64,000 bases of DNA from Pseudomonas sp. MWU13-2105 (GTDB taxonomy: Bacteria; Pseudomonadota; Gammaproteobacteria; Pseudomonadales; Pseudomonadaceae), in assembly GCF_023242315.1 (NCBI RefSeq), contig NZ_JALLIY010000001.1, forward strand, positions 434,001 to 498,000, written 5' to 3'. Within the stretch, counting starts at the first letter, position 1. Every line of letters starts with the position of its first letter. Below are positions 40,875 through 51,109 of the stretch, one piece after another. The notes beneath the pieces were generated by a model. It ran no database searches, was not told the DNA's origin, and saw nothing but the letters and a program-made list of their open reading frames with translations. Position numbers and translations under genes: made by a program.

Positions 40875-41007
40875 TGTGGCGAGCGGGCTTGCCCGCGCTC
40901 GGCTGCGCAGCAGCCGTAAAACCTGTGATTGCGTTCCGTCTGACACAATGAAGTCGCTGATTTTAGGGCCGCTTCGCAGCCCAGCGCGGGCAAGCCCGCT
41001 CGCCACA
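40875..41007. repeat. Intact REPIN (two inverted REPs)
   Basis: A perfect 25-bp terminal inverted repeat (40875-40899 and 40983-41007; TGTGGCGAGCGGGCTTGCCC...) borders a 133-bp element. Each arm folds into REP stems (GCGGGC-AA-GCCCGC; GGCTGCGCAGCAGCC on the left). It lies between convergent uraA and hemH. REPINs are non-autonomous repeats moved by RAYT transposases, none of which is in this window. Confidence 0.9.
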
Positions 41008-41045
41008 CAAGCCCACCTGCCACAAAAATGCACCAGACGTTAAAT

Positions 41046-42071
41046 CTATAAGGCCAACGGGGCTCGCTCGCACAGGGTATTCAACGCCGCCGCCCACTGC
41101 GGCTCATCGTTCAGACACGGCACCAGCACCAACTCCCCGCCCCCCGCCGCAACAAACTGCTCGCGTCCGCGATCACCGATCTCCTCCAGCGTCTCGATGC
41201 AATCGGCGACAAACGCCGGGCACATCACCAGCAGCTTCTTCACCCCGGCCTTGGCCAACTCATCCAACCGCGCCTCGGTGTAGGGCTCGATCCACTTCGC
41301 CCGACCCAAGCGCGACTGGAATGATACCGACCATTGCCCGTCCGCCAAGCCCATGCGCTCGGCAAACGCCGACGCCGTGCGCAGGCACTGGGCGCGGTAG
41401 CAAGTGGCAAGTACCGCCGGAGAGGCGTTCCTGCAGCAGTCGGCGTCCTTGAAACAATGACTGCCGGTGGGGTCGAGCTTGGTCAGATGCCGCTCCGGCA
41501 AACCGTGGAAACTCAGCAACAAGTGATCGAAACCCTGGGCCAGATGCGGCCTGACACTGGCCACCAGGGCCTCCAGATATTCCGGCTGATCGTAGAAGGG
41601 TTGCAGGATGGAGAACTGCACATCGAGCTTGCGCTCGCGCACCACTCGCCGGGCTTCCTCGATCACCGTGGTCACGGTGCTGTCGGCGAACTGCGGATAC
41701 AGCGGCGCCAAGGTCACCTTGCGGATGCCTTGCTTGGCCAGGCGGGTCAGCACCGTCTCAAGCGACGGCTCGCCGTAACGCATCGCCAGTTCCACCGGGC
41801 CCTGGGTCCACTGCGTGGTCATCTGCTGCTGCAAACGACGACTGAGTACTACCAGCGGCGAGCCCTCCTCCCACCAGATCGAGGCATAGGCATGCGCCGA
41901 CTGCTCCGGGCGCTTGATCAGGATCAGCGACACCAGCAAGCGCCGGACCGGCCAGGGCAGGTCGATCACATAAGGGTCCATGAGGAATTGGTTGAGGTAG
42001 CTGCGCACGTCCGCGACCGAAGTGGAAGCCGGGGAGCCCAGGTTGACCAGAAGCAAGGCGTGATCGGTCAT
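41046..42071 (-). CDS. hemH: Ferrochelatase
   Basis: 341 residues from ATG 42071. It inserts Fe2+ into protoporphyrin IX. Visible are [43 protein letters not shown] with the metal-site His, [15 protein letters not shown], the [16 protein letters not shown] signature and [15 protein letters not shown] with the catalytic Glu. hemA lies at the other end of the window, not in one operon. Confidence 0.96.
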   Translation of the reverse strand: MTDHALLLVNLGSPASTSVADVRSYLNQFLMDPYVIDLPWPVRRLLVSLILIKRPEQSAHAYASIWWEEGSPLVVLSRRLQQQMTTQWTQGPVELAMRYGEPSLETVLTRLAKQGIRKVTLAPLYPQFADSTVTTVIEEARRVVRERKLDVQFSILQPFYDQPEYLEALVASVRPHLAQGFDHLLLSFHGLPERHLTKLDPTGSHCFKDADCCRNASPAVLATCYRAQCLRTASAFAERMGLADGQWSVSFQSRLGRAKWIEPYTEARLDELAKAGVKKLLVMCPAFVADCIETLEEIGDRGREQFVAAGGGELVLVPCLNDEPQWAAALNTLCERAPLAL

Positions 42072-42084
42072 GCAACGTCCTATT

Positions 42085-42987
42085 TCAGAGGCGGCCCGAG
42101 AGATCGTCGAGGGCCGCGGGCAGATCGTTAAACTGAAAAACAAATCCCGCCGCCAACAACCGGGCCGGCGTCACCCGTTGGCCGCCGAGCAGCAGCAAGG
42201 CCAGCTCACCCAGGCCCAGGCGCAGGACAAAGGCCGGCAAGGGAACCAGCGCCGGGCGATGCAGGACCTTGCCCAACGCCTGGGCGAAGGTCTTGTTGCG
42301 CACCGGCTGTGGCGCGCAGGCATTATAGGGACCGCGGGCATCACTGCGATGCAGAAGAAAATCAATCGCGGCGATTTGATCGCGCACATGAATCCATGGC
42401 ATCCACTGCCGACCGTTGCCGATCGGGCCGCCCAGCCCCAGTTTGAACGGCAGCAGCAGGCGCGACAAAAAGCCGCCCTCGGCCGCCAGCACCAGGCCGG
42501 TGCGCACCAGCACCACACGAATGCCCAGGGCCTCGGCGCGCTGCGCGGTTTCTTCCCAGGCAATCGCCAGGCGGCTGGCGAAATCCTCGCTCACCGGCGG
42601 CGAGTCCTCGGTCAGTTCACGCTCGCCGCCGTCGCCATACCAGCCCACCGCCGAACCGGAAATCAATACCGCGGGACGCTGCTCGCGCCCCTCCAGCCAG
42701 GCCAGCAGGGTTTCGGTCAACTGGATCCGGCTGCTCCAGAGCAAGGCCTTGCGCTTGTGGGTCCAGAGCCGGTCGGCGATCGGCGCGCCGGCCAGGTTGA
42801 TCACCGCATCCAGCGGCTCACCGGCCAGCTCCTCGAGATGCCGCACACCGCGCACCTGGGCACCACACAAACGCGCCACCTGTTCCGGGCGACGGCTCCA
42901 CACCGTCAGCCGATGCCCCTGCGTCGACCAGTACGCGCACAGTTGGCGCCCGATCAAACCAGTACCGCCGGTCAGCAATATGTGCAT
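42085..42987 (-). CDS. TIGR01777-family NAD-dependent epimerase-like protein
   Basis: 300 residues. An N-terminal Rossmann motif [38 protein letters not shown], and [24 protein letters not shown] define the family, with a C-terminal DUF1731-like region ([37 protein letters not shown]). E. coli YfcH is the usual relative; the reaction is not known. It ends 14 bp upstream of hemH on the same strand and may be co-transcribed with it. Confidence 0.92.
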   Translation of the reverse strand: MHILLTGGTGLIGRQLCAYWSTQGHRLTVWSRRPEQVARLCGAQVRGVRHLEELAGEPLDAVINLAGAPIADRLWTHKRKALLWSSRIQLTETLLAWLEGREQRPAVLISGSAVGWYGDGGERELTEDSPPVSEDFASRLAIAWEETAQRAEALGIRVVLVRTGLVLAAEGGFLSRLLLPFKLGLGGPIGNGRQWMPWIHVRDQIAAIDFLLHRSDARGPYNACAPQPVRNKTFAQALGKVLHRPALVPLPAFVLRLGLGELALLLLGGQRVTPARLLAAGFVFQFNDLPAALDDLSGRL

Positions 42988-43110
42988 GAGTGCGTCCTCG
43001 CGTAACGTTTTGTCGAGAGCGTTAGTCTATTTTTAAAGCAGGGCTCTTTTCTCTCGACCGAAATATGTTTTAACAATAGGACAGAGTGAACCGACAGGCA
43101 GGTCGCAACT

Positions 43111-43134
43111 TATACCAAAAAACAAGATTGTACA
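43111..43134 (+). promoter_or_regulatory. Degenerate TGTACA-type operator before the FAD oxidoreductase
   Basis: TATACC (43111-43116), 12 bp, then TGTACA (43129-43134): the same spacing as the two perfect pairs at 44400-44473. A weak promoter TTGTAC-N17-TAGTCT (43128-43156) would place the intact half-site on the -35. Confidence 0.45.
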
Positions 43135-43170
43135 GGTTTTGCTGACGGCGTAGTCTGTGCTTACAGGTAA

Positions 43171-44381
<1,211 letters not shown>

Positions 44382-44399
44382 GCGCAGCCCAGGAAAACC

Positions 44400-44423
44400 T
44401 GTACAAATAATTTGACTTGTACA
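44400..44423 (+). promoter_or_regulatory. LitR/CarH-type operator pair 1
   Basis: TGTACA (44400-44405), 12 bp, TGTACA (44418-44423). The spacer ends in TTGACT (44412-44417), a -35 hexamer, so a bound repressor would block polymerase. Confidence 0.75.
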
Positions 44424-44439
44424 ACACAAGACCTATCAT
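44412..44439 (+). promoter_or_regulatory. Promoter of the photolyase cluster
   Basis: TTGACT (44412-44417), 16-bp spacer, TATCAT (44434-44439), predicted start near 44446, about 50 nt before the first ATG. It is interleaved with the TGTACA operators. Confidence 0.6.
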
Positions 44440-44449
44440 GATCGATAGT

Positions 44450-44473
44450 TGTACAAGCATGCCTGCCTGTACA
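44450..44473 (+). promoter_or_regulatory. LitR/CarH-type operator pair 2
   Basis: TGTACA (44450-44455), 12 bp, TGTACA (44468-44473), exactly the geometry of pair 1 and placed just after the predicted transcription start. Confidence 0.75.
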
Positions 44474-44496
44474 AGTATTTCCCGTGAGGTTCGCCC

Positions 44497-45462
44497 ATGT
44501 CCGCCACCATCGAGTTGTCGCGCAAGCCCAGAATCGCCATCAGCGCCTGCCTGATGGGCATTGAGGTGCGCTACAACGGTGGGCACAAGGAATCGCGACT
44601 GTGCAGCCACACCCTCAGCCAGTATTTCGATTTCATTCCATTGTGCCCGGAAGCGGCCATCGGCCTGGGCATCCCCCGCGAACCGATTCGCCTGGTGGGT
44701 GATGCCCTGCATCCACGGGCGGTGGGCAGCGTGCACGCCGAGACCGATGTGACCCAGCCACTGGCCGACTACGGCCATCAGATGGCCGCCGAACTTGGCG
44801 ATATCTGCGGCTACATCTTCATGCAGAAGTCACCCTCCTGCGGACTGGAGCGGGTCAAGGTCTACCAGCACGACGGCAGGCCCGCCGAAGACGGACGCGG
44901 CATCTATGCCCAGGCGTTTTGCGCACGACACCCCGACTTGCCGGTGGAAGAGGACGGTCGGCTGAACGACGCGGTGTTGCGGGAAAACTTCCTGACCCGG
45001 GTCTTCGCCTACGCGGCCTGGCAGGAGCTGTGCCAGGCCGGCCTCACGCGACGCGCCCTGACCGAGTTCCACGCCCGCTACAAATACCTGCTGATGGCCC
45101 ATAACCCGTTGCAGTACAAGGTACTCGGCAAGCTGCTCGGCAGCATGGGCAGCGCCGATGCCGAAAGCGTCGGACCACGCTATTTCAGCCAGTTGATGGT
45201 CGCGCTGAAAAAATGCGCGACCCGCCGCACCCACACCAATGTCCTGCAACACCTCACCGGCTACCTGAAGCAATCCATCAGCGCCGAAGACAAACAGGAA
45301 GTGTTGCAGGTCATCTGCCAGTACCACCAGGGCATCGTGCCACTGGTAGTGCCCTTGACCCTGCTCAAGCACCACTTCCGACAACACCCCGATCCCTATA
45401 TCGCCCAGCAGGTGTACCTGCAGCCACACCCGGAAAACCTCAGCCTGCGGAATGCCATCTGA
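44497..45462 (+). CDS. DUF523 + DUF1722 (YbgA) protein
   Basis: 321 residues in two domains. The DUF523 part (about 8-150) has KPRIAISACLMGIEVRYNGGHKESRLC, FIPLCPEAAIGLGIPREPIRLV and FMQKSPSCGLERVKVY with conserved Cys residues. The DUF1722 part (about 190-310) has FHARYKYLLMAHNPLQYKVLGKLLG and YHQGIVPLVVPLTLLKHHF. The family commonly neighbours photolyase; the function is unknown, with the cysteines suggesting metal or Fe-S binding. It is the first gene after the double operator, and its stop is followed by the MerR start 1 bp later. Confidence 0.9.
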   Translation: MSATIELSRKPRIAISACLMGIEVRYNGGHKESRLCSHTLSQYFDFIPLCPEAAIGLGIPREPIRLVGDALHPRAVGSVHAETDVTQPLADYGHQMAAELGDICGYIFMQKSPSCGLERVKVYQHDGRPAEDGRGIYAQAFCARHPDLPVEEDGRLNDAVLRENFLTRVFAYAAWQELCQAGLTRRALTEFHARYKYLLMAHNPLQYKVLGKLLGSMGSADAESVGPRYFSQLMVALKKCATRRTHTNVLQHLTGYLKQSISAEDKQEVLQVICQYHQGIVPLVVPLTLLKHHFRQHPDPYIAQQVYLQPHPENLSLRNAI

Positions 45463-45463
45463 C

Positions 45464-46387
45464 ATGAGCGACTCCCTTGCGGCGCCCGTCGATTACCTCA
45501 GCGCACTGGAACAGGGCTGGTTGCCGATTCGCGAAGTGGCCCGGCAAACCGGGGTCAACGCCGTGACCCTGCGCGCCTGGGAACGCCGCTATGGCCTGGT
45601 GGTGCCGCACCGCACGCCCAAGGGCCATCGGCTGTTTTCCGCCGAGCACGTGCAACGCATCCAGGCCATCGTCACCTGGCTCAATCGCGGGGTCGCGGTC
45701 AGCCAGATCAAGCAACTGCTCGACAGCGGCCCGGCCCCGGCCGAACCGGCCGCCAACGACTGGCAGGCCTTGCGCCAGGATCTGGTCCAGGCCATCAGCC
45801 AATTGGCCGAGCGCCAGGTCGACGACCGTTTCAACCAGGCCATGTCGCTGTACCCGCCGCGGACCTTGTGCGAGCAGCTGCTGCTGCCGTTGCTGGCCGA
45901 GCTCGAACAACGTTGGCACGGCCAGTTCGGCGGGCAGATGGAGCGCACGTTCTTCTACAGTTGGCTGCGCAGCAAGCTGGGCGCGCGGGTCTACCACAAC
46001 AACCGGCAACTCAAGGGCGCGCCGGTGTTGCTGGTCAACCAGTCGGACCTGCCGATGGAGCCGCACCTGTGGCTGACCGCCTGGCTGGTGAGCAGCGCCG
46101 ACTGCCCGGTGGAAGTCTTCGACTGGCCCTTGCCGCCCAACGAGCTGGCCCTGGCCAGCGAGCACCTGGAAAGCCGCGCGGTGCTGCTGTATTCGAGCAA
46201 GGCCATGAACCTGGCGGCCCTGCCCAGGCTGCTCGGCGGTATCCAATGCCCGATCCTGATTGCCGGACCAACGGTATGCATCCATTTCGCCGAGTTGTCC
46301 GTAAGTACCCAGGAGAGCGCTGGCATGACCCTGGCCGAAGACCCGTTGTCCGCGTACCAGAGCCTGACCCGGCTCGGACTGATCTAG
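45464..46387 (+). CDS. MerR-family regulator, class II LitR-like (no B12 site)
   Basis: 307 residues from ATG 45464 (ATG 45452 is an alternative). The N-terminal MerR HTH is LPIREVARQTGVNAVTLRAWERRYGLVVPHRTPKGHRLFS (20-59). The rest aligns with the CarH/LitR helical bundle (LLLPLLAELEQRWHG with Trp151) and a Rossmann-like domain (APVLLVNQSDL). The B12-binding features of CarH are gone: the Glu-His pair expected 10-11 residues after the Trp is Arg161-Thr162, and the DxHxxG histidine is absent. So light sensing, if any, needs a partner such as a LOV protein, not seen here. Likely autoregulates via the TGTACA pairs. Confidence 0.88.
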   Translation: MSDSLAAPVDYLSALEQGWLPIREVARQTGVNAVTLRAWERRYGLVVPHRTPKGHRLFSAEHVQRIQAIVTWLNRGVAVSQIKQLLDSGPAPAEPAANDWQALRQDLVQAISQLAERQVDDRFNQAMSLYPPRTLCEQLLLPLLAELEQRWHGQFGGQMERTFFYSWLRSKLGARVYHNNRQLKGAPVLLVNQSDLPMEPHLWLTAWLVSSADCPVEVFDWPLPPNELALASEHLESRAVLLYSSKAMNLAALPRLLGGIQCPILIAGPTVCIHFAELSVSTQESAGMTLAEDPLSAYQSLTRLGLI

Positions 46388-46416
46388 CGCCCTCGCCCAT
46401 GACTCAAGGAATGGCT

Positions 46417-47862
46417 ATGCAACTGCTCTGGCTGCGCACCGACCTGCGCCTGCATGACAACACCGCCCTGGCCGCGGCCGCCGGGCAAGGGCCGACGGTC
46501 GCCGTGTATCTGGTGACGCCCGGGCAATGGCAGCTGCACGACGATGCCGCGTGCAAGGTCGATTTCTGGCTGCGCAACCTGCAAGCACTGAGCGAGGCCC
46601 TGGCGGCCCTGAATATCCCGCTGCTGATCCGCCACGCCCAGACCTGGGAGCAACTGCCCGCGGTGCTCGGCACCCTGTGCCAGTCACTGAAGATCAGCGC
46701 CGTACACGTCAACGAAGAGTACGGCGTTCACGAAAGCCGTCGCGACCAGGCGGTGGCCCGCGCCCTCGAAACCCAGGGCGTGAGCTTTCACAGCCACCTG
46801 GATCAACTGTTCTTCAAGCCCGGCAGCGTACTGACCCGCACCGGTACTTACTTCCAGGTTTTCAGCCAGTTCCGCAAGGTCTGCTACAGCCGCCTGCACG
46901 GCGCCCTGCCACGCCTGATCGCAACCCCCAAAGCCCAGGCAGTGCTGGCGCTCAAAGCCGATCCGGTGCCCACCGACGTCGCCGGCTTCACGCGTCCCAG
47001 CCAGGCCCTGCGCGACCTCTGGCCGGCCGGCGAGGAGGAAGCCCGCCGGCGCCTGGCAAGCTTCGCCGAGCAGCAGATCGACTACTACCAGAGCGAACGG
47101 GATTTCCCGGCCAAGCCCGGCACCAGCCAACTCTCCGCCTACCTCGCCGCCGGCGTGATCTCGCCGCGCCAGTGCCTGCACGCGGCGCTGCAAAGCAACC
47201 AGGGCGAATTCGAAAGTGGCAGTGCCGGCGCGGTCACCTGGATCAACGAACTGCTCTGGCGCGAGTTCTACAAACACATCCTCGTGGGTTATCCCCGGGT
47301 CTCGAAGCAGCGCGCCTTCCGCCCGGAAACCGAAGACCTGGCCTGGCGCCAGGTGCCGGAAGAACTGGCGGCCTGGCAGGAGGCGCGCACCGGCCTGCCG
47401 ATCATCGACGCGGCCATGCGCCAGTTGCGCGCAACCGGCTGGATGCACAACCGCCTGCGCATGGTGGTGGCGATGTTCCTGACCAAGAACCTGCTGATCG
47501 ACTGGCGCGAAGGCGAACGTTTCTTCATGCGCCACCTGATCGACGGCGACCTGGCCGCCAACAACGGCGGCTGGCAATGGAGCGCCTCCACTGGCACCGA
47601 CGCGGCGCCCTACTTCCGGATTTTCAACCCGCTGAGCCAATCGGAAAAATTCGACCGCGAAGGGCTGTTCATCAAGCACTGGCTACCGGAACTGGCCGGC
47701 CTGGACCAAAAGGCCGTGCATAACCCGGCGGCATTCGGCGGCCTGTTCGGCCCGGCAAGTTATCCACAGCCCATGGTCGACCTGGGCCACAGTCGCGAGC
47801 GTGCCCTCGCCGCCTTCAGGAACCTGCCACAACGGCAAGAGGCGGGAGGTGCCCGTGAGTGA
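46417..47862 (+). CDS. phrB: Deoxyribodipyrimidine photolyase
   Basis: 481 residues. The ATG at 46417 is chosen because AAGGA lies 6 nt before it; ATGs at 46399 and 46411 are alternatives. It is a class I CPD photolyase: the antenna domain starts LLWLRTDLRLHDNTAL, and the FAD domain has TSQLSAYLAAGVISPRQC, WINELLWREFYKHILVGYP, GLPIIDAAMRQLRATGWMHNRLRMVVAMFLTKNLLIDWR and LANNGGWQWSASTGTDAAPYFRIFNP. It repairs UV-made pyrimidine dimers with blue light. Its stop overlaps the next GTG start by 8 bp. Confidence 0.96.
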   Translation: MQLLWLRTDLRLHDNTALAAAAGQGPTVAVYLVTPGQWQLHDDAACKVDFWLRNLQALSEALAALNIPLLIRHAQTWEQLPAVLGTLCQSLKISAVHVNEEYGVHESRRDQAVARALETQGVSFHSHLDQLFFKPGSVLTRTGTYFQVFSQFRKVCYSRLHGALPRLIATPKAQAVLALKADPVPTDVAGFTRPSQALRDLWPAGEEEARRRLASFAEQQIDYYQSERDFPAKPGTSQLSAYLAAGVISPRQCLHAALQSNQGEFESGSAGAVTWINELLWREFYKHILVGYPRVSKQRAFRPETEDLAWRQVPEELAAWQEARTGLPIIDAAMRQLRATGWMHNRLRMVVAMFLTKNLLIDWREGERFFMRHLIDGDLAANNGGWQWSASTGTDAAPYFRIFNPLSQSEKFDREGLFIKHWLPELAGLDQKAVHNPAAFGGLFGPASYPQPMVDLGHSRERALAAFRNLPQRQEAGGARE

Positions 47863-48277
47863 ATTCCTCCAGCATTTCGCCCGGCAGTTCGTCCTGCTGG
47901 ACAAGGACAACCTGCCGCGCCTCGGCGAACTCTACAGCGACGACGTGCTGTTCACCGACCCGCTGCACGAAATCACCGGCCTGGCGGACCTGCAGCACTA
48001 TTTCGCACGGATGTATGCCTCGATCAGCGAGCTGCAATACAACATTCATGGCCTCGATCAGGTCCGTGAAGGCGAAGGTTATCTGCGCTGGCACATGAGC
48101 TATCGTCATCCAAGACTGGCCAGGGGAAGGCCTGTTCACGTCGACGGTTGTTCGCATCTGTTGTGGTTCGACAAAGTCTATCGGCATCGCGATTACTTCG
48201 ATGCCGGGGCCTTGTTGTATGACCACGTGCCGCTACTGGGCCAGGCAACGGCCTGGTTGAAAAGGAGACTGGGATGA
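47855..48277 (+). CDS. NTF2-like (SnoaL/ketosteroid-isomerase fold) protein
   Basis: 140 residues from a GTG at 47855, with GGGAGG upstream and overlapping the photolyase stop (GTGAGTGA). The NTF2-like pattern is visible: LLDKDNLPRLGELYSDDVLFTDPLHEITGLADLQHYFARMYA and VHVDGCSHLLWFDKVYRHRDYFDAGALLYDHVP. Such proteins bind small hydrophobic ligands. Coupled to the following SDR by ATGA, it probably assists the same lipid or redox pathway; function unproven. Confidence 0.85.
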   Translation: MSEFLQHFARQFVLLDKDNLPRLGELYSDDVLFTDPLHEITGLADLQHYFARMYASISELQYNIHGLDQVREGEGYLRWHMSYRHPRLARGRPVHVDGCSHLLWFDKVYRHRDYFDAGALLYDHVPLLGQATAWLKRRLG

Positions 48278-49056
48278 GCATTACACCTCCACGACGTATC
48301 TGGCTCACGGGCGCCAGCAGCGGTATCGGTGCGGCCATCGCCGAAGTCCTGCTCAACAGCGGTGTGCGACTGGCCGTCAGCGCCCGCGGTCTCGAACCGT
48401 TGCAAAGCCTGGCTGAACGTTATCCCGAGCAAGTGCTGCTGGTGCCCGGCGACCTTACCGACAGCCAGCAGGTCCGCGAAATCGGCGAGTGCATCACCCA
48501 GGCCTGGGGCGCCCTGGACACGGTGATTCTCAACGCCGGCACCTGTGAGTATGTCGATGCCCAGGCCTTCGATGCCTCGATCATCGAGCGGGTGGTGCGG
48601 ACCAACCTGCTGGCCAGCAGCTACTGTATCGAAGCGGCCTTGCCGCTGCTACGCGCCGGCCAGCAGCCGCATCTGGTAGGTATCGCCAGTTCGGTGACCT
48701 TCCTGCCACTGCCGCGGGCCGAAGCCTACGGCGCATCAAAAGCCGGGATGCGTTATCTGTTCGAATCCCTGCGTATCGACCTGGCCCACGAAGGCATCAC
48801 GGTCACCGTGGTCAGCCCTGGTTTCGTCGACACCCCACTGACCGAGAAAAACGACTTCCCCATGCCGCTGCGCTGGTCGGCCGAGAAAGCCGCCGAGCAT
48901 ATCTGCGAAAAACTCCAGCAGCGGCCCCTGGAAATTGCCTTCCCGGCGCTGTTCATGGCCGGGCTCTGGCCCCTCTCGCGCCTGCCCAAACGGCTGCAAC
49001 TGGCCATCGGCAGGCGCATGGCCCGCACCTCGGCCCCCAACAAGGGCAAACCATGA
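48274..49056 (+). CDS. Short-chain dehydrogenase/reductase
   Basis: 260 residues. Classical SDR motifs: TGASSGIGAAIAEVLL for the cofactor, NAGT, the catalytic Ser in GIASSVTFLPLP and the Tyr/Lys pair in AEAYGASKAGMRYLF. Substrate not known. The ATG overlaps the NTF2-like stop and its stop overlaps the next gene, both as ATGA. Confidence 0.9.
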   Translation: MSITPPRRIWLTGASSGIGAAIAEVLLNSGVRLAVSARGLEPLQSLAERYPEQVLLVPGDLTDSQQVREIGECITQAWGALDTVILNAGTCEYVDAQAFDASIIERVVRTNLLASSYCIEAALPLLRAGQQPHLVGIASSVTFLPLPRAEAYGASKAGMRYLFESLRIDLAHEGITVTVVSPGFVDTPLTEKNDFPMPLRWSAEKAAEHICEKLQQRPLEIAFPALFMAGLWPLSRLPKRLQLAIGRRMARTSAPNKGKP

Positions 49057-50300
49057 AAATCGCCCTGATCGGCAGCGGTATCTCGGGGCTGACCTGTGGC
49101 TACCTGTTGAGCCGCCAGCACCAGATCACCCTGTTCGAAGCCGCCGACTGGATCGGCGGCCACACCCATACCGTCGACGTGACGGTGAATGGCCAATGCC
49201 ACGCCGTGGACACCGGTTTCATCGTGTTCAACGACTGGACCTACCCGAACTTCATCCGCCTGCTGAGCAGCCTGGGCGTGAGCCACAAAGCCACCGAAAT
49301 GAGTTTCTCGGTACGCGACCCGGCCACCAACCTGGAATACAACGGCAACAACCTCAACAGCCTGTTCGCCCAGCGGCGCAACCTGTGGTCGCCGGGCTTC
49401 TGGAGCATGCTGCGCGACATCCTGCGGTTCAATCGCCAGGCCCTCGATGACCTCGAACAGCAGCGTATCGCCAGCCACACCACCCTTGGCGACTACCTGC
49501 GCAGCGGCGGCTACGGCCAGCGCTTCATCCAGCACTACATCGTACCCATGGGTGCGGCGATCTGGTCGATGTCGCTGGCGGACATGCTCGGTTTCCCATT
49601 GCAATTGTTTGTGCGTTTCTTCAAGAACCACGGCCTGCTGTCGCTGAACAATCGCCCGCAATGGCGGGTTATCGAAGGCGGTTCGCGCCAATACATCGAA
49701 CCGCTGGTCGCCGGATTTCGCCAGCATATCCGCCTCAACTGCCCGGTAAGCCGGGTCGAGCGCGATCAACGCGGTGTGACCATCCACAGCAGCGCCGGCA
49801 GCGAGCGCTTCGACAAAGTGATCTTCGCTTGCCACAGCGACCAGGCGCTGCGCCTGCTCGCCACCCCCAGCGAGGCCGAACGGCAGATCCTCGGCGCCCT
49901 GCCCTACGCGGAAAACGAGGTGGTGCTGCACACCGACACCCGCCTGCTGCCGGATCGCCGGCTGGCCTGGGCCAGTTGGAACTATCGCCTCGGTGGCGAA
50001 GGCCAGCGCCTGGCCGCCGTTACCTACAACATGAATATCCTGCAGGGCATCGAGAGCGACAGCACCTTCTGTGTCAGCCTCAACCAGGGCACGCAGATCA
50101 ATCCGCTGAAAATCCTCGCCCGCTACACCTATGCTCACCCGCAGTACAGCCTGACGGCCGTCGCCGCGCAAAATCGCTGGAAAGAATTATATGGCGAGCA
50201 ACATACCTACTATTGCGGCGCCTATTGGGCCAATGGCTTCCACGAAGACGGGGTGACCAGCGCCCTGCGGGTGAGCGCCGCCTTTGGGGAACAGCTGTGA
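49053..50300 (+). CDS. FAD-dependent amine-oxidase-like oxidoreductase
   Basis: 415 residues. The FAD motif KIALIGSGISGLTCGYLLSRQHQITLFEAADWIGGHTHTV begins the protein, followed by VDTGFIVFNDWTYPNFIRLLSSLGV and, later, KVIFACHSDQALRLL. Such proteins occur beside DUF1365 and CFA-like methyltransferases in many bacteria, where they are predicted to modify membrane fatty acids. The GTG of the DUF1365 gene overlaps its stop. Confidence 0.9.
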   Translation: MKIALIGSGISGLTCGYLLSRQHQITLFEAADWIGGHTHTVDVTVNGQCHAVDTGFIVFNDWTYPNFIRLLSSLGVSHKATEMSFSVRDPATNLEYNGNNLNSLFAQRRNLWSPGFWSMLRDILRFNRQALDDLEQQRIASHTTLGDYLRSGGYGQRFIQHYIVPMGAAIWSMSLADMLGFPLQLFVRFFKNHGLLSLNNRPQWRVIEGGSRQYIEPLVAGFRQHIRLNCPVSRVERDQRGVTIHSSAGSERFDKVIFACHSDQALRLLATPSEAERQILGALPYAENEVVLHTDTRLLPDRRLAWASWNYRLGGEGQRLAAVTYNMNILQGIESDSTFCVSLNQGTQINPLKILARYTYAHPQYSLTAVAAQNRWKELYGEQHTYYCGAYWANGFHEDGVTSALRVSAAFGEQL

Positions 50301-51109
50301 ACAGCGCCCTGTACAGCGGCTGGATCAGCCACCGGCGTTTTTCGCCACGGGTCCACGCGTTTCGCTACCGGATCGGCCTGCTGTACCTGGACCTCGACGA
50401 ACAAGACGCCGTGCTCGGACTGTCGCCACTGGCCGGCAGACAACGCCTGGCACCCTTCGCCTTTCGCGAGACCGATTACCTGCGCAACTTCACACGCCGG
50501 GGCATGCGCCTGATCGACGCGGTCCGCCAGCAGGTCGGCGCAGCCCTGGGGCACCCCCCGCAAGGGCCGATCCGCTTGCTGACCCAGGCACGCAGTTGGG
50601 GCCTGGCGTTCAACCCGGTGAGTTTCTTCTACTGCCATGACATCGACGGCAAACTGCTGGCGATTCTCTGCGAAGTCACCAACACCCCCTGGGGCGAGCA
50701 CTACCACTATGTGCTGCCCGCCGAGGACAACGGCCACCAGCAAGTCAGCGTGGCCAAGGCCTTCCATGTCTCGCCGTTCCTGCCCCGGGACCTGGAATAC
50801 CGCATCAGTTTCAGCCCGCCCGCCGAACGACTCGGCGTGCACATGGCCGACTGGCGGGGCGACCTCAAGCTCTTCGACGCGACCCTCAACCTGCGGCGCG
50901 AAGTCCTCGATCGCGCCAGCCTGCACCGCTACCTGCGGCGCTTTCCCTGGATGACCGCCAAGACCTGCCTGGCGATCTACTGGCAAGCCCTGCGCCTGTT
51001 TCTCAAACGCCTACCGATCTTCTCCCACCAGGCCGCCGACGGCACCTTCAGCCTTGCCGCCACGCAACCCCAGGAGCGACACCATGAGCAACGCCCTGAA
51101 AAGTTCTAG
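50297..51109 (+). CDS. DUF1365 protein
   Basis: 270 residues from a GTG at 50297 that overlaps the upstream stop (GTGA). DUF1365 wording: LYSGWISHRRFSPRVHAFRYRIGLLYLDLDEQD, RETDYLRNFTRRGMRLIDAVRQQV, RSWGLAFNPVSFFYCHDIDG, VTNTPWGEHYHYVLP and KAFHVSPFLPRDLEY. Biochemical role unknown; the gene invariably travels with an FAD oxidoreductase and a CFA-synthase-like gene. It overlaps the next gene by 26 bp. Confidence 0.9.
   Translation: MNSALYSGWISHRRFSPRVHAFRYRIGLLYLDLDEQDAVLGLSPLAGRQRLAPFAFRETDYLRNFTRRGMRLIDAVRQQVGAALGHPPQGPIRLLTQARSWGLAFNPVSFFYCHDIDGKLLAILCEVTNTPWGEHYHYVLPAEDNGHQQVSVAKAFHVSPFLPRDLEYRISFSPPAERLGVHMADWRGDLKLFDATLNLRREVLDRASLHRYLRRFPWMTAKTCLAIYWQALRLFLKRLPIFSHQAADGTFSLAATQPQERHHEQRPEKF

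Noticed and set aside
40875..41007. CRISPR-like repeat reading of the palindromic repeats
   Set aside because: Repeats are inverted REP arms, not regularly spaced direct repeats with unique spacers; no cas genes.
45868..46416. Upstream in-frame extension of photolyase through the MerR gene
   Set aside because: The residues are out-of-frame MerR sequence; AAGGA before ATG 46417 gives a normal photolyase.
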